DNA from: Adhaeribacter arboris
GTDB lineage: Bacteria; Bacteroidota; Bacteroidia; Cytophagales; Hymenobacteraceae
NCBI RefSeq assembly: GCF_003023845.1
Contig: NZ_PYFT01000001.1
Coordinates: 1,798,001-1,862,000 of the forward strand
Direction of reading: 5' to 3'
DNA length: 64,000 bases
The position numbers and the translations under genes are program-made. The notes below the pieces were generated by a model. The model was given only the letters and a program-made list of their open reading frames with translations. It ran no database searches and was not told the origin of the DNA. Below are positions 7,047-16,516 of the stretch, piece by piece. Within the stretch, counting starts at the first letter, position 1; each line of letters opens with the position of its first letter.

Positions 7047-9080
7047 CTATTTTCTGATTTCGGGAAACTGAGAAATGCGTAAAGTAGTACATCCGTACGG
7101 AATAAGCGTTATTTCTTCTTCATTTCCGGTTTCCAGGTTAGAAGTAAGGCTGTACGGTAAAGGCCCGGCCATATCGTTGTATAACTGCCACGAAGGAATG
7201 CGTTTTGCTTTTACTTTTATTTCGACGGGAGCATTGCTTATACTCCAGGGATAAGTAGAAACTTGTTCGCGTTTTACTACCTGCATGCTTGCTTCTAATT
7301 GGTTATCCGGCACTTGCAACAAACCGTAATTCCAGGGGGTAGTGGGGCGAACTTCCTTATACTCCTGCCCAAACGCAATCGGATCTTTTTCATTTTTTAT
7401 GGTTTTCCATTCTTCGCCCATTTTTAGCGCGTAGGTAATGGGGCCCCGTTCTACGGCTACCGAATTTTCGTACCAGGTGGTTTTAAAAAGATGCATGGGC
7501 AATTGCAATTGCACCGCATCCCCAGATTTCCAGGTCCGATTAATTACGGTAATTTGGTTACCGGTTACTTCTTGCCAGGTTTTACCGTTTATGGTTATAG
7601 TGGCTTTTTGGCACCACGCAGGAATGCGCAAATGGAAAGGGAAAGTTACCGATTTTGTATTTTTATCGGTGGTTAAGGTAAAATTTATGGTTTCGTTAAA
7701 TGGATAATTCGTTTCTTCGGTGAACTTTACTTCCGCACCATTAGCCACCTTTGCTTTTACTTCACTCGGAGAGAATAGCAGTGCCGCTATTCCATGGTCG
7801 GGGGTAGCGTACCACAAATTTTGGGTGAACTTTGGCCAGCCCTGGTGCATGTTGGAGGTACAGCACGGGTATCCAGTCAGCAAGCCGTAACAAACATCGG
7901 TGCCGCCGTGATTTTGGTCAAAATTACGAATATGGCGGGTGAGCATTACCTGGTTAGCTTGCTGGAAATACTGGCGGCCCATGTAATCATCCGTGGATTG
8001 GGTAGGTAAAGCATTAAAAGCAATTTTTTCCAGGTGATCGGCAAAACTTACCTGACCGGTAATGCCCAACATACTTTCCAGGGAAAACATCATTTCCACG
8101 GCACTGCATAGCTCCGAACCTTGGGTAGGATTGTTGCCGTGCAGGGCTTCGTCGCCGCCGTATAAACCTTGCGCCTGGCCGTTAAATTTCCGGATGTCGG
8201 CAAAGGCCTTATTGGTCGCAGCCAGGTATTTTTGCTCGGGGTGTTGCTGGTAATAGATGAGAGGTTCTTTTATGCCCTGAGCCAAATTTACGCAATGAAT
8301 ACTTCCTGGGGTAGCCAGCATTTCGCCTTTCAAAAATTCGCCGGTATAATCAAAGGTTTGCCGGTGAATAAGATTCGCTAGGTCGAGCAAGAAAGAATCG
8401 CCGGTAATATTGTACAACCAATACACTACCATTAGATTATCGCCGCCGCGGTAACGCGCCCAAAAAGTCCAATGGTCGAGCGGGTTCTTCGGTAATTGTT
8501 TTAACTGGTATTTAAAATAATTGGTCATTACGGTAATTACCCGTTTGTCGCCGGTGGCGGAATAGTACTGCTTTAATATTTTGAGCATTACCATCTTCGG
8601 CCACCAATCCCGGCTGTTATCCCGTTGCAAACCCGGCTCCGGACCGTAATCTTTTTTAGGGCCAAAATAACCATCGGCATCCTGGCTGTTTAAAGTCCAT
8701 TCCACCCAAGGTTTAGTTTTAGAGATTAATTCTTTGTCGTCCAGAATATAAGCCAAGGGTAACAAACCGTCTATCCAATAAGGTCCCCGCTCCCACTGGT
8801 CACCCTCCCCGCCTAACCAACCGTTCCGCTGGTTCATCACCAAGGGATACAATTTATCTAAGTGGCCCGTTGCCCCATTTTTCTGCCGTACGAGCATTTC
8901 TTTTAACCAGCCCTTCGGTTTGATGGCGCCTAATGGTAGTTCCAGGTATGGGTTTGGTCGCAGAGGCGCTTTGCAATTTACATAAAGGCTTTTCTTATCT
9001 GAGCCGGGAGTTTGAGCAACAGATGAATGATGATTACTAGCCCAAATCAGAAGAAAAATTAAAAGTACGAACTTGTTCAT
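7047..9080 (-). CDS. Secreted GH127-type beta-L-arabinofuranosidase (DUF1680)
   Basis: 677 residues. A Sec signal peptide (MNKFVLLIFLLIWASNHHSSVAQ) is followed by the family opening PLGAIKPKGWL, an (alpha/alpha)6 barrel of about residues 50-450, and C-terminal beta-sandwich domains. The zinc/cysteine active site is visible in GYPCCTSNMHQGWPKF; Cys406-Cys407 correspond to the Cys pair of GH127, whose second Cys is the nucleophile, and Glu/Cys partners lie upstream. GH127/GH146 enzymes release L-arabinofuranose from plant glycans or glycoproteins. The periplasmic or surface enzyme stands alone, without SusC/SusD genes nearby. Family firm; exact substrate not readable. Confidence 0.9.
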   Translation of the reverse strand: MNKFVLLIFLLIWASNHHSSVAQTPGSDKKSLYVNCKAPLRPNPYLELPLGAIKPKGWLKEMLVRQKNGATGHLDKLYPLVMNQRNGWLGGEGDQWERGPYWIDGLLPLAYILDDKELISKTKPWVEWTLNSQDADGYFGPKKDYGPEPGLQRDNSRDWWPKMVMLKILKQYYSATGDKRVITVMTNYFKYQLKQLPKNPLDHWTFWARYRGGDNLMVVYWLYNITGDSFLLDLANLIHRQTFDYTGEFLKGEMLATPGSIHCVNLAQGIKEPLIYYQQHPEQKYLAATNKAFADIRKFNGQAQGLYGGDEALHGNNPTQGSELCSAVEMMFSLESMLGITGQVSFADHLEKIAFNALPTQSTDDYMGRQYFQQANQVMLTRHIRNFDQNHGGTDVCYGLLTGYPCCTSNMHQGWPKFTQNLWYATPDHGIAALLFSPSEVKAKVANGAEVKFTEETNYPFNETINFTLTTDKNTKSVTFPFHLRIPAWCQKATITINGKTWQEVTGNQITVINRTWKSGDAVQLQLPMHLFKTTWYENSVAVERGPITYALKMGEEWKTIKNEKDPIAFGQEYKEVRPTTPWNYGLLQVPDNQLEASMQVVKREQVSTYPWSISNAPVEIKVKAKRIPSWQLYNDMAGPLPYSLTSNLETGNEEEITLIPYGCTTLRISQFPEIRK

Positions 9081-9123
9081 TTTATAAATACGTTTGTAAG
9101 TAAATCACTTACTGATTAAGGCT

Positions 9124-10794
9124 TTAAATAACTTTTTCAACCTGGTAAAAGTTTAGATTATTGGGCAATGAAGCGCCTTTTACCGGTTTAATCAGGGTAA
9201 ACTTAAAAGTTGTTTGATAAAAATAATTAAAGTACCTCACCAGAAATATAGTCATTTGCGGGTTACTCACCCAAACCACTTTTTCTCTTCGACTCAGGAT
9301 TTCTAAAGCACCGGCTAAGTTAGTCTTACCCGCTAAAGATTGCAAATATCCGGGATAATGCGGGTCTAGCGTTTGCCAACCCGTGAGAAATAAAAGGCGG
9401 TTTTTACGAGCAAAATAATTCTTAAACGGTGATAGCGCCCGTAATTCGTTTTCTAAACCGGCCGTTACAATTACATAATGCGGAAAATTATTTTGAATTG
9501 CGGCTATTACTGCTTCTGATTGTTTTTGGCGTTGCTGTTGCCAATTTGCCCGATGGTTTATTCTATAGATTGGAAGGACAAGCAGCAGTAAACCACAAAA
9601 TTTAAATAATAAGGGCCATTTGATAGATTTACTAAAAGGTAAAGGAAAAGTCAGGTGCATTAACAGCAGCAAACTAATGGCGGGAGTTAAAACCCGGGGC
9701 GGTGTTTTCAGGAGTATTCCGGTAGCAAAAAGTAAACTCCAGAAATAAAAATGATAACTAAATAAACGAAATAGGTTGTTTGTGGCTTTAGATCGAATAA
9801 GCCAAACAATATGGGCGGCTAGTAAAATTATAATTAAAAACTGGCTCCTGATTAACTCCGGCAGAAACTGTTGAAATTTAAATACCAGAACTTCTTTTTG
9901 AAAATATTTCCCATCCGGCCGTTGTTGCTGCAAAAAATTCTGAATGTTCTTATCGGCTAAAAACCAATTGCTAAGGCCCGTATATAAAAGCTTTTCGTTG
10001 GGTTTTGAGGGTAAAGGGCAACACCAATTATAATCTAAAATTTGCGATTTCTGAACATCTAAGTGTCGGTAATTTGTTTGCGCAGGGGTACTTTTAATTT
10101 TTAACCAGGCGCTGAAAAAAACTCCCGCCAATAAAAAAGGCAGGAGTAAATAAGCGGTTCTTTTAAAACTTACGCGGTAAAATTGCTTATTCAATAATAA
10201 AAATGGTAAAGTTAAGCCTATGCCGAAAACCGCAAAACTTGGCCGGAGGCAAAGTGCCAAAAAAAATAAACTGCCATAAGCTAGTAGTCTTTTTTTAATT
10301 CCCGAATGGTGTAGCCGCAAATCTAACCAAGCATTCAAGCTGGCAACTCCGGCTAAAAGAATAGCTAAACGCGAGTAATTAAACCAAAATACGTGTTCGT
10401 ACCAATTAGCCAGATAAAATAAAAGAATGATTCCATAAATAACTCGCGGCTCTACCATTGGCTTTAACACCTGATACATAAACCGGAAAGCCAGGATAGT
10501 TATTATAAAAAGCAAACTGTACAAACTGAAACCATACCAAGGGACACCGGGTAAATTCTGGTATAATTTAGAAATCAGAACACTAATTCCGTGCAGATAA
10601 AGGGTTAAATCGGAGATTGGTTCCCCACCCGAAAAGCCACTGATTAATAAAGTAAGGATTATATCGTCGTTGGTTTCGTAAAAACAACCGGTTAACCAAA
10701 ATGTTCCGCCGAAAAGTACACTGGTAAGCGCTAGCAAGGAAAAAAAACCAGTAAATAGAAAATTCTTCAACAGAATTGGTTTATACAATGACAA
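9124..10794 (-). CDS. Multi-spanning membrane protein of the polysaccharide cluster
   Basis: 556 residues with roughly ten to twelve hydrophobic helices over residues 10-400 and a soluble C-terminal part of ~130 residues. An early periplasmic loop carries ETNDD, reminiscent of the acidic first-loop motif of membrane glycosyltransferases, but no family could be named with confidence. The frame has no early ATG: the likely start is a TTG, 6 bases after the stop codon of the acyltransferase gene upstream, implying translational coupling and one operon. A role in glycan assembly (polymerase or lipid-linked sugar transferase) is inferred from context only. Confidence 0.7.
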   Translation of the reverse strand: MSLYKPILLKNFLFTGFFSLLALTSVLFGGTFWLTGCFYETNDDIILTLLISGFSGGEPISDLTLYLHGISVLISKLYQNLPGVPWYGFSLYSLLFIITILAFRFMYQVLKPMVEPRVIYGIILLFYLANWYEHVFWFNYSRLAILLAGVASLNAWLDLRLHHSGIKKRLLAYGSLFFLALCLRPSFAVFGIGLTLPFLLLNKQFYRVSFKRTAYLLLPFLLAGVFFSAWLKIKSTPAQTNYRHLDVQKSQILDYNWCCPLPSKPNEKLLYTGLSNWFLADKNIQNFLQQQRPDGKYFQKEVLVFKFQQFLPELIRSQFLIIILLAAHIVWLIRSKATNNLFRLFSYHFYFWSLLFATGILLKTPPRVLTPAISLLLLMHLTFPLPFSKSIKWPLLFKFCGLLLLVLPIYRINHRANWQQQRQKQSEAVIAAIQNNFPHYVIVTAGLENELRALSPFKNYFARKNRLLFLTGWQTLDPHYPGYLQSLAGKTNLAGALEILSRREKVVWVSNPQMTIFLVRYFNYFYQTTFKFTLIKPVKGASLPNNLNFYQVEKVI

Positions 10795-10800
10795 TATATT

Positions 10801-11739
10801 TTACAAAGTTAATTGGTACGTGTCCTGCACCACGGTTCGCGTTCCGTAGCTTATTTTATTCCGGAGTAAGTTGTGGCTTAAGCCATAAGGTTTTCTTTCG
10901 TCGTGTGACGTTCCGAAACTTAGGTATTTCTTTTGGTTTTTATACTGTTGAATTACGGAGTGAACCAGCAAATCCAGCGCGTGTAATTGCCGGCCTTTCA
11001 AGGAGGTAGCGATGTATTGCAGATTTACTACTTGCCGATGGTCAAATAAAATAAGTCCCCCCACTAATTCTTCCCCTAAATGGGCGGCCCATAAGGTAAT
11101 GTGTTCCGGAAAAAGTTTTGTAAGTAATTGTATTTCAGAAACCGTGTGCGTGGGAGAATCGATACCAGCCGTAAGGTAAATATTTTCTACTAATTGCATA
11201 AATTCTTTCACCTTATCCGAAATAGCTACGGTAATTTGATTTTTTTGGGCTTCTTTTAAACAGCGCTGCCGCAACTTAGAATAATGAGATGGGCCCGTTA
11301 CATCAAGCACCGAAATATTTGCCCGTTGGGTAAGTTGAGCCCCGAATTGATACAAAGCAAATAAATCTTCCTGAGCAGGTTGGGGTAAATAAATATACGG
11401 TTGTGGTTTGTAAACGAAGCTATGAAAGTGCTGGATTTTTAAATAATCGACTAATTTTTCAAAAAGTCGCAGCATGAGCAAAGTGTCTACTTTTCTGGAA
11501 ACCAGGATGCCACCAAAACTTAAGCCCAGATGGGAGGCAACTACTCCATCCTTTTCGTGCAAAGGTAGTAAAGCCACTAATTGATCGTTCAAGTAAAATA
11601 GCAGGGAATGATCTGTAAAACGTTCGCCGTGATATTCAATAAAATTACGGTTAAAAAAGAAGGTTCCGTTTAAAGCCTGTTCGTTAAAATTATCCCAAAC
11701 TGATTTTAAACTACTCTGGTAACGTTCTATTTGTATCAT
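10801..11739 (-). CDS. BioF2/FemAB-like GNAT acyltransferase
   Basis: About 312 residues. Two GNAT-like halves are suggested by the opening MIQIERYQ...GTFFFNRNF, the central LGLSFGGILV block, and a second half with GGLILFDHRQ and FGTSHDE, all typical of the BioF2-like acetyltransferase family found in surface-polysaccharide loci. The chosen start at 11739 matches the family N-terminus; a start four codons earlier is possible. It probably transfers an acyl or aminoacyl group to a sugar or peptide acceptor in the cytoplasm. It precedes and is coupled to the 556-residue membrane protein. A second, distant member lies at 14963-15940. Confidence 0.75.
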   Translation of the reverse strand: MIQIERYQSSLKSVWDNFNEQALNGTFFFNRNFIEYHGERFTDHSLLFYLNDQLVALLPLHEKDGVVASHLGLSFGGILVSRKVDTLLMLRLFEKLVDYLKIQHFHSFVYKPQPYIYLPQPAQEDLFALYQFGAQLTQRANISVLDVTGPSHYSKLRQRCLKEAQKNQITVAISDKVKEFMQLVENIYLTAGIDSPTHTVSEIQLLTKLFPEHITLWAAHLGEELVGGLILFDHRQVVNLQYIATSLKGRQLHALDLLVHSVIQQYKNQKKYLSFGTSHDERKPYGLSHNLLRNKISYGTRTVVQDTYQLTL

Positions 11740-11927
11740 TAAGCGTAACAAATTGCTGGCACAAATTATATTTATTTTACTTCTTTGGCTTTGAGTTTAA
11801 CAATGTTGCCCATAGCAGAAATTTATTCCATCTGGTAATTATAATTATTTAAAAGAAAACTTCCGTTTACTGTAAAACAAACTTATTATTCTACATTCTT
11901 TATTTTAGAGTCAAATTTTAGATCAAA

Positions 11928-12743
11928 ATGAAATATCAGATTAATAATAAAGATTTTCAGATAGAGGTAAAAGGAGAACGCGCCTTCGGTAAAGATGCCG
12001 TTCTGTTTTTACAAGATGATAACTTAATTGCTCAAACTTCCTGGCAAAAAGAAGGTTTTACTTTATTTCCCTTTTTGAACCCAACTGATTTTGACTTTTT
12101 GAATGCGGGTCTTAAACAGTATTTGCGGGAGTTAATCCGTACGTTCGGCGTAAATATACCTTCTACCTTTAACATGGAGAAATACCATGAGGCCGTAGCT
12201 GATAATCAGGAATTGCATATTGCTATTATAAACGAAGCCAAACAAGTTGACTATAAAGATTTTCCTGTACCCATTCTAACCATAATAGAACGGATAGAAG
12301 AGGAAGTAAAAATGCCACTAACGGTTTTAAACCCGAATACCCAGGAATATCATTTTAGTTACCGGATAGTGCGGCCAAGAAAATCCGATTTTAATGCCTT
12401 GCACCGCGATGCCTGGCATCCGGAACTGAAAAATTGTTTGAATTTGTATTTGCCCGTGGCCGGCAGCAACGAATTAACTTCTTTATGTTTGATTCCGGGC
12501 AGCCATTATTGGTCCGAAAATACCGTAGAGCGCACTTTAAGTGGCGCGATTATGAATGGCAGCCAATATACGGTGCCGGGGCTTACTGCCACCAGCAATG
12601 AATTAAAATTAATCCGGCCCAACCCGGTTAAAAACCAGGCTTTACTCTTCACGCCTTATTTAATTCACGGGGGAGCGGCTAATTTATCCGAAGATACTAC
12701 CCGAATATCGGTAGAAATTCGTTTTTGGCGACGCGTTTCTTAA
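11928..12743 (+). CDS. Phytanoyl-CoA-dioxygenase-like Fe(II)/2-oxoglutarate oxygenase
   Basis: 271 residues. The iron-binding facial triad is readable: His and Asp in LHRDAWHP (HxD form, around residue 163) and the distal His in PYLIHGGAANLSED, followed by an Arg (in TRISVEIRFW) that would hold 2-oxoglutarate. This is the double-stranded beta-helix fold of the phytanoyl-CoA dioxygenase superfamily. Members in polysaccharide clusters are thought to hydroxylate or otherwise oxidise sugar or lipid parts. It is transcribed against its neighbours, with its stop overlapping that of the GT2 gene by four bases. Substrate unknown. Confidence 0.78.
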   Translation: MKYQINNKDFQIEVKGERAFGKDAVLFLQDDNLIAQTSWQKEGFTLFPFLNPTDFDFLNAGLKQYLRELIRTFGVNIPSTFNMEKYHEAVADNQELHIAIINEAKQVDYKDFPVPILTIIERIEEEVKMPLTVLNPNTQEYHFSYRIVRPRKSDFNALHRDAWHPELKNCLNLYLPVAGSNELTSLCLIPGSHYWSENTVERTLSGAIMNGSQYTVPGLTATSNELKLIRPNPVKNQALLFTPYLIHGGAANLSEDTTRISVEIRFWRRVS

Positions 12744-13702
12744 ACTTTGCCGTGCACCAAGCGGTAATAAAGCCGGTGAATAAACGACAAATTTACCCGG
12801 TAATGCACCAGTAGATACAAAAGACGACTCTTAAGGGAAACTGCTTTTATTTTATCTAAGATAGCAAATAGAGCTTCGGCTTCTGTATAATTCCGGGTAA
12901 AAAACGCCTGCTTCATTTCCCATTCTACCCGCCGAATGAGCGCCATCTTTTCCCGTTCGTTGCGGTTTAGTTGTAAGGCCTTGTAACAAACTTTAATGGT
13001 AGATAATAATTGCTTATCTCCTATTTTGTACCAACCCGAGGAAAGGGAATGCGGATGTAAACGGCGTTTGGTAAGTATTTTATCCTGAAAAAAGAATTTG
13101 TATTCCCGGGCAGCGCGTACAATAAAGTCAAAATCTTCGTAAGCCAGCGTTTCGTCGTAACCTTGCAGGCGATCAAAAACCACTTTACGGAACATCAGGG
13201 TGGGCGTACAAATAAAATACCGCTCCAATGCAGCGGCATACACATCGCCGCTGGCCACCAAAGAAATTACCTGACCAGCCGCATTCCGGCGGTAAAAGTT
13301 ACGGATGGGCCTGGAATCTTCGTCCATTAATTCGGCATCGCTAAAAATGACGCCGTAATCCGGACCCAAACTTTCGAAGCATTTTACCTGGTCGGCTACC
13401 CGGTTGGCCAACATTACATCATCGGTGGCAAAATCAATCAGGTACTCGCCGGTAGCGTGCGCTTGCGCGCGGTTAAAAGCCGTGCAATTACCTACATTCT
13501 GGCTTATCTGAATAAATTTAATTTGCGGGAATCGGCGGCAATACTCTAAAATAAACGATACGCTTTTATCCGTACTGGCATCATCGGCAATAATAATTTC
13601 CAGGTTCGGGTAAGTTTGGGCCACTACCGAGTTTAAAGCTTCTTCTAAAAATTGCTCGTGGTTATAACAAAGACAAATTACGGATACTACCGGATACGTC
13701 AT
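12740..13702 (-). CDS. Family 2 glycosyltransferase
   Basis: 320 residues. A GT-A domain fills residues 1-230: it opens with PVVSVICLCYNHEQFLEEAL, has ADDASTDKS (nucleotide-binding Asp), and FATDDVM as the metal-binding DxD-like site, with YEDFDFIVRAA as the catalytic-base ED motif. The C-terminal ~90 residues are helical. It would add one sugar to a lipid-linked glycan at the inner face of the cytoplasmic membrane. Its ATG overlaps the stop of the flippase gene (ATGA), a sign of translational coupling. Donor and acceptor cannot be read. Confidence 0.92.
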   Translation of the reverse strand: MTYPVVSVICLCYNHEQFLEEALNSVVAQTYPNLEIIIADDASTDKSVSFILEYCRRFPQIKFIQISQNVGNCTAFNRAQAHATGEYLIDFATDDVMLANRVADQVKCFESLGPDYGVIFSDAELMDEDSRPIRNFYRRNAAGQVISLVASGDVYAAALERYFICTPTLMFRKVVFDRLQGYDETLAYEDFDFIVRAAREYKFFFQDKILTKRRLHPHSLSSGWYKIGDKQLLSTIKVCYKALQLNRNEREKMALIRRVEWEMKQAFFTRNYTEAEALFAILDKIKAVSLKSRLLYLLVHYRVNLSFIHRLYYRLVHGKV

Positions 13703-14940
13703 GCCAGTAACAGTTTACGAAAATAAACAAGGTTGAGCAGCAGGAAAATGAGATAATGCGCACAATGCGCCATGGGATTGCCCTGAATACCGTATAAATG
13801 AGTAAAAAAATAAAAAAAGCCCAGGTAAAAAAACGCACTAATTGCTTCGAATAGCAGCGTTATTTTAAATTTAGCTTGCGCTACCAGAATATTCGCGAGC
13901 AGCCAGGATATTAATTTGCAAAAATCACCGGTAAGTTGGAAAGGCAAGAACGCTTCGGCGGCTTTAAATTGAGCGCTCAATAACCACGTAAATAAATAAT
14001 CGCGGGTAAAATATACCAAGCACAAGCCAGCGGCTACCACCGGAGCTAATAACTTTAAGGCTTGCCGCACGAACAATTTTAGTTCTGGTTCTTGTTGGAG
14101 CAAGGCCGCGACTTTCGGGTAAAAGGCAAATGCGAGTACGGCCGTATACACCGCCGTATAACTATCCGAAATACGCACCACACCTTGCCATAATCCGGTT
14201 TGCTGAATCGTAAAATGTTGAATGGAATAATCCCGGATATAATATTCTAAACCTTTGGAAAAGAGCATAACAGTGCCGGCCATTAAAATAAACTTACTTA
14301 ATTGTTGCCAGGCTGCCTTGGATATACGTGGTTGAAAAAGTGGAATTTTAGGCAGACCTTTTAAGCTAAATGGCACCGTTATTAAGCCAATACAACCTAA
14401 AAGCAGCAGATAACCATTTAAGAAATAAGGCAAAGGTATTTTACCGGTCGCCAAAGCCACGTAGCCCAACACACCCAAGGCCGCCAAGGTATTAACTACT
14501 AACAACCAACCATTTTTTTGCCGGGCCAGCAACACGGCGTTTAAAAAACTCTGCAACACCAATAAAAAAACACCAATTAAAAATAAAATTAGCCACGTAG
14601 CTCCAGAAGGAAAATAAGGTAAAAAAAAGGAACGGGCACTTACCAGCAACAGGGTTATGGCAAAGAAAACGGTAAGAGTTAGATAAAAGCCGGAGCGGAA
14701 ATAAGTGCGAAAAGTTAAGGATTGTGTATCATTCCCCGCTAGGTATTTAATTAATCCCCGGCTTATGCCGTCGTTCGGAACTAAAGTAAAAAAAGTAACT
14801 AAATTCTGAAAATGAGCTAATTGCACTATTCCCGCCGGGCCAAAATAAAGAGCCACCATTTTATTTAAAAAGAAACTGCTTGCCAGCCGCGATGCTACCG
14901 ATATTACGCCAAAAACAGAATTTTTAAAAAATGAAAACAT
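13699..14940 (-). CDS. Wzx-like polysaccharide flippase
   Basis: 413 residues with about twelve membrane helices and short loops. The N-terminus (NSVFGVISVASRLASSFFLN, followed by KMVALYFGPAGIV) is the standard opening of Wzx/MATE-fold polysaccharide exporters, with the conserved Gly-Pro after TM1. It would move undecaprenyl-linked repeat units across the inner membrane. It is the first of a coupled pair with the GT2 gene (4-base ATGA overlap) and lies 22 bases after the acyltransferase gene at 14963-15940, so the three probably form one operon with the cupin gene upstream. Confidence 0.88.
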   Translation of the reverse strand: MFSFFKNSVFGVISVASRLASSFFLNKMVALYFGPAGIVQLAHFQNLVTFFTLVPNDGISRGLIKYLAGNDTQSLTFRTYFRSGFYLTLTVFFAITLLLVSARSFFLPYFPSGATWLILFLIGVFLLVLQSFLNAVLLARQKNGWLLVVNTLAALGVLGYVALATGKIPLPYFLNGYLLLLGCIGLITVPFSLKGLPKIPLFQPRISKAAWQQLSKFILMAGTVMLFSKGLEYYIRDYSIQHFTIQQTGLWQGVVRISDSYTAVYTAVLAFAFYPKVAALLQQEPELKLFVRQALKLLAPVVAAGLCLVYFTRDYLFTWLLSAQFKAAEAFLPFQLTGDFCKLISWLLANILVAQAKFKITLLFEAISAFFYLGFFYFFTHLYGIQGNPMAHCAHYLIFLLLNLVYFRKLLLA

Positions 14941-14962
14941 CTAATGATTAGCAAGTGGACTT

Positions 14963-15940
14963 TTACCTGGGCAAATTAAATTTATTGAGCCAGCCCTTTA
15001 AGGAGTAAAGCAATTTTAAAGGTAGCGAAAAGTTATAGTTTTCCAGCAAACCGTATCCTTCGCACTGAGCCCCGAAGGATTTGTAAAAAAGAGCTATACC
15101 CGAATGAGCACTGCCTTCAAAATCTAAAATTACCTTTGAGCCGGCAAATTGCTGGCAAACCTGATCGAGTAAAAAAGTACTGGCCCCGCATTTTTTTCCC
15201 ACCTCCGAAGCAGCCGGCAGCAAATAAGTCAGTCGGTTTTGGTGCCGGATAAAAAAAGCACCCGCCACTATTTGCCCGGAGGGTAAAGTAACCGTAAACG
15301 TGAGTCCACAGCCTCTGACTGTTGCCGCCTCAATCAACTTTGGGATTATTTTTTTTAATATTAATTGGTGTTTTTTATTTAAGCGGGGAAATACGTTTGC
15401 TTGATATAATTCGAAAACTTGCGGCCAAAGTTTGTTACCAGTTTGTACTTGTAACTGCGTAGCGGCGGCCTTCTGCAAATCACGGATACGGTTTAAACGG
15501 AAAGCTGCTTTTAAAGTGTTGTAACCGGAAGCTAAAGGTAAAATCAGGTTAATTCTTTCTTTTAAAGGAAGTAAATACTTTAAATTTTGGTAATTGCCAG
15601 AGTTAAAACTATACTGCTCCGTGGCTGTGCTCGATTTAAAAACCGCAGGCAATAACTCTTGCCATGGTTTTGCTGAAGAAAAAGAATGGTCGCGGGTAAA
15701 TAAGCCCAACTGCTGCGTGAGTAATGGTTGCGTAATAACCGGAATTCCGGCTATTTTTCGTTTCACTATTGGGATAACTGCCGTGTATTGTTCATTTTCT
15801 TCTTTTACCCAACCTTCCCAAGCCGGAGCAACCGCATCCAGGTACCACGATAAAGCATAGACCAATCCGGCTGGGTCGCTCTGAACACAAGCATCCCAGT
15901 AACCTTTGTTAATGCGGGAAGAGGAAAGCCGCTTCCACAT
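14963..15940 (-). CDS. FemAB/BioF2-like acyltransferase of the polysaccharide cluster
   Basis: 325 residues. The N-terminal half carries YWDACVQSDPAGLVYALSW, and the C-terminal half carries the acetyl-CoA-type region with VAGAFFIRHQNRLTYLLPAA and DFEGSAHSGIALFYKSFGA. The latter block, ending in FYKSFGA, is characteristic of GNAT/FemAB-like proteins in Bacteroidota glycan loci. It lies 2 bases downstream of the cupin ketoisomerase gene, so the enzyme may N-acylate the amino sugar made by the FdtA/FdtB-type pair; that is inference. No signal peptide, hence cytoplasmic. Confidence 0.72.
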   Translation of the reverse strand: MWKRLSSSRINKGYWDACVQSDPAGLVYALSWYLDAVAPAWEGWVKEENEQYTAVIPIVKRKIAGIPVITQPLLTQQLGLFTRDHSFSSAKPWQELLPAVFKSSTATEQYSFNSGNYQNLKYLLPLKERINLILPLASGYNTLKAAFRLNRIRDLQKAAATQLQVQTGNKLWPQVFELYQANVFPRLNKKHQLILKKIIPKLIEAATVRGCGLTFTVTLPSGQIVAGAFFIRHQNRLTYLLPAASEVGKKCGASTFLLDQVCQQFAGSKVILDFEGSAHSGIALFYKSFGAQCEGYGLLENYNFSLPLKLLYSLKGWLNKFNLPR

Positions 15941-15942
15941 AC

Positions 15943-16371
15943 TTAAGAATTAGCTAATTGACGCAACTGCTTAAATTCGAAGTAGTTGTAAATGTAATCT
16001 TGCTCCGCATAATCCGTAGACGATAAAGCCAGCAAAATGCTACCGGCCGTATACTGGAGCTTAATCCAGCAAAGAGCCGGCACGTACAGCGCCTGAAAAG
16101 GAGAATCCAGTATATAATTCTTTATTTGATTTGTTTCAGTCTCGATGGTAATACTACCTTGTACAGCTATTAATATTTTACGATCCAGACGGTGCGCGTG
16201 ATTCCCTTTCAGCAGATTATCGGGCACTCCAAACGACCAGAATACCCGCTGAATGGTAAATGGTAATTTTGCCGCTTGTTGCGTCGAAACAATAAAACCA
16301 CGTTGGTTATTACCCGTAAAATCAGCCGCAAATAAAATCGGTTCCGGTCCATAAATTAGTTGTTCCAACAT
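15943..16371 (-). CDS. FdtA/QdtA-type dTDP-4-oxo-6-deoxyglucose 3,4-ketoisomerase (cupin)
   Basis: 142 residues, one cupin domain of the WxcM/FdtA type. The active-site stretch GNHAHRLDRK holds the two His residues used in 3,4-oxoisomerisation, and the C-terminal signature YAEQDYIYNYFEF is typical of the family. The enzyme converts dTDP-4-oxo-6-deoxyglucose into the 3-oxo isomer, which the divergent aminotransferase (16517-17629) would then aminate to give dTDP-3-amino-3,6-dideoxyhexose (Fuc3N or Qui3N; the stereochemistry cannot be read). It heads the minus-strand operon that runs to 12740. RmlA/RmlB, which make the precursor, are not in the window. Confidence 0.88.
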   Translation of the reverse strand: MLEQLIYGPEPILFAADFTGNNQRGFIVSTQQAAKLPFTIQRVFWSFGVPDNLLKGNHAHRLDRKILIAVQGSITIETETNQIKNYILDSPFQALYVPALCWIKLQYTAGSILLALSSTDYAEQDYIYNYFEFKQLRQLANS

Positions 16372-16516
16372 GTATTAAAGCAACTGTTCTAAAAAGAAAA
16401 TTTAAAAATTGATTCATCTTCCGGCCAAAGATACTAGTAATACTACATATCGGTTTTACCCAACAATAAGTTTTAATTTTTTACCAGATTTGGTCTTAGT
16501 TTTAACTGTACTTTTG

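Noticed and set aside
16409-16516. Upstream ATG for the sugar aminotransferase
   Set aside because: Adds ~36 residues before the conserved N-terminus VPFLSF; the tandem Met codons at 16517/16520 fit the family.
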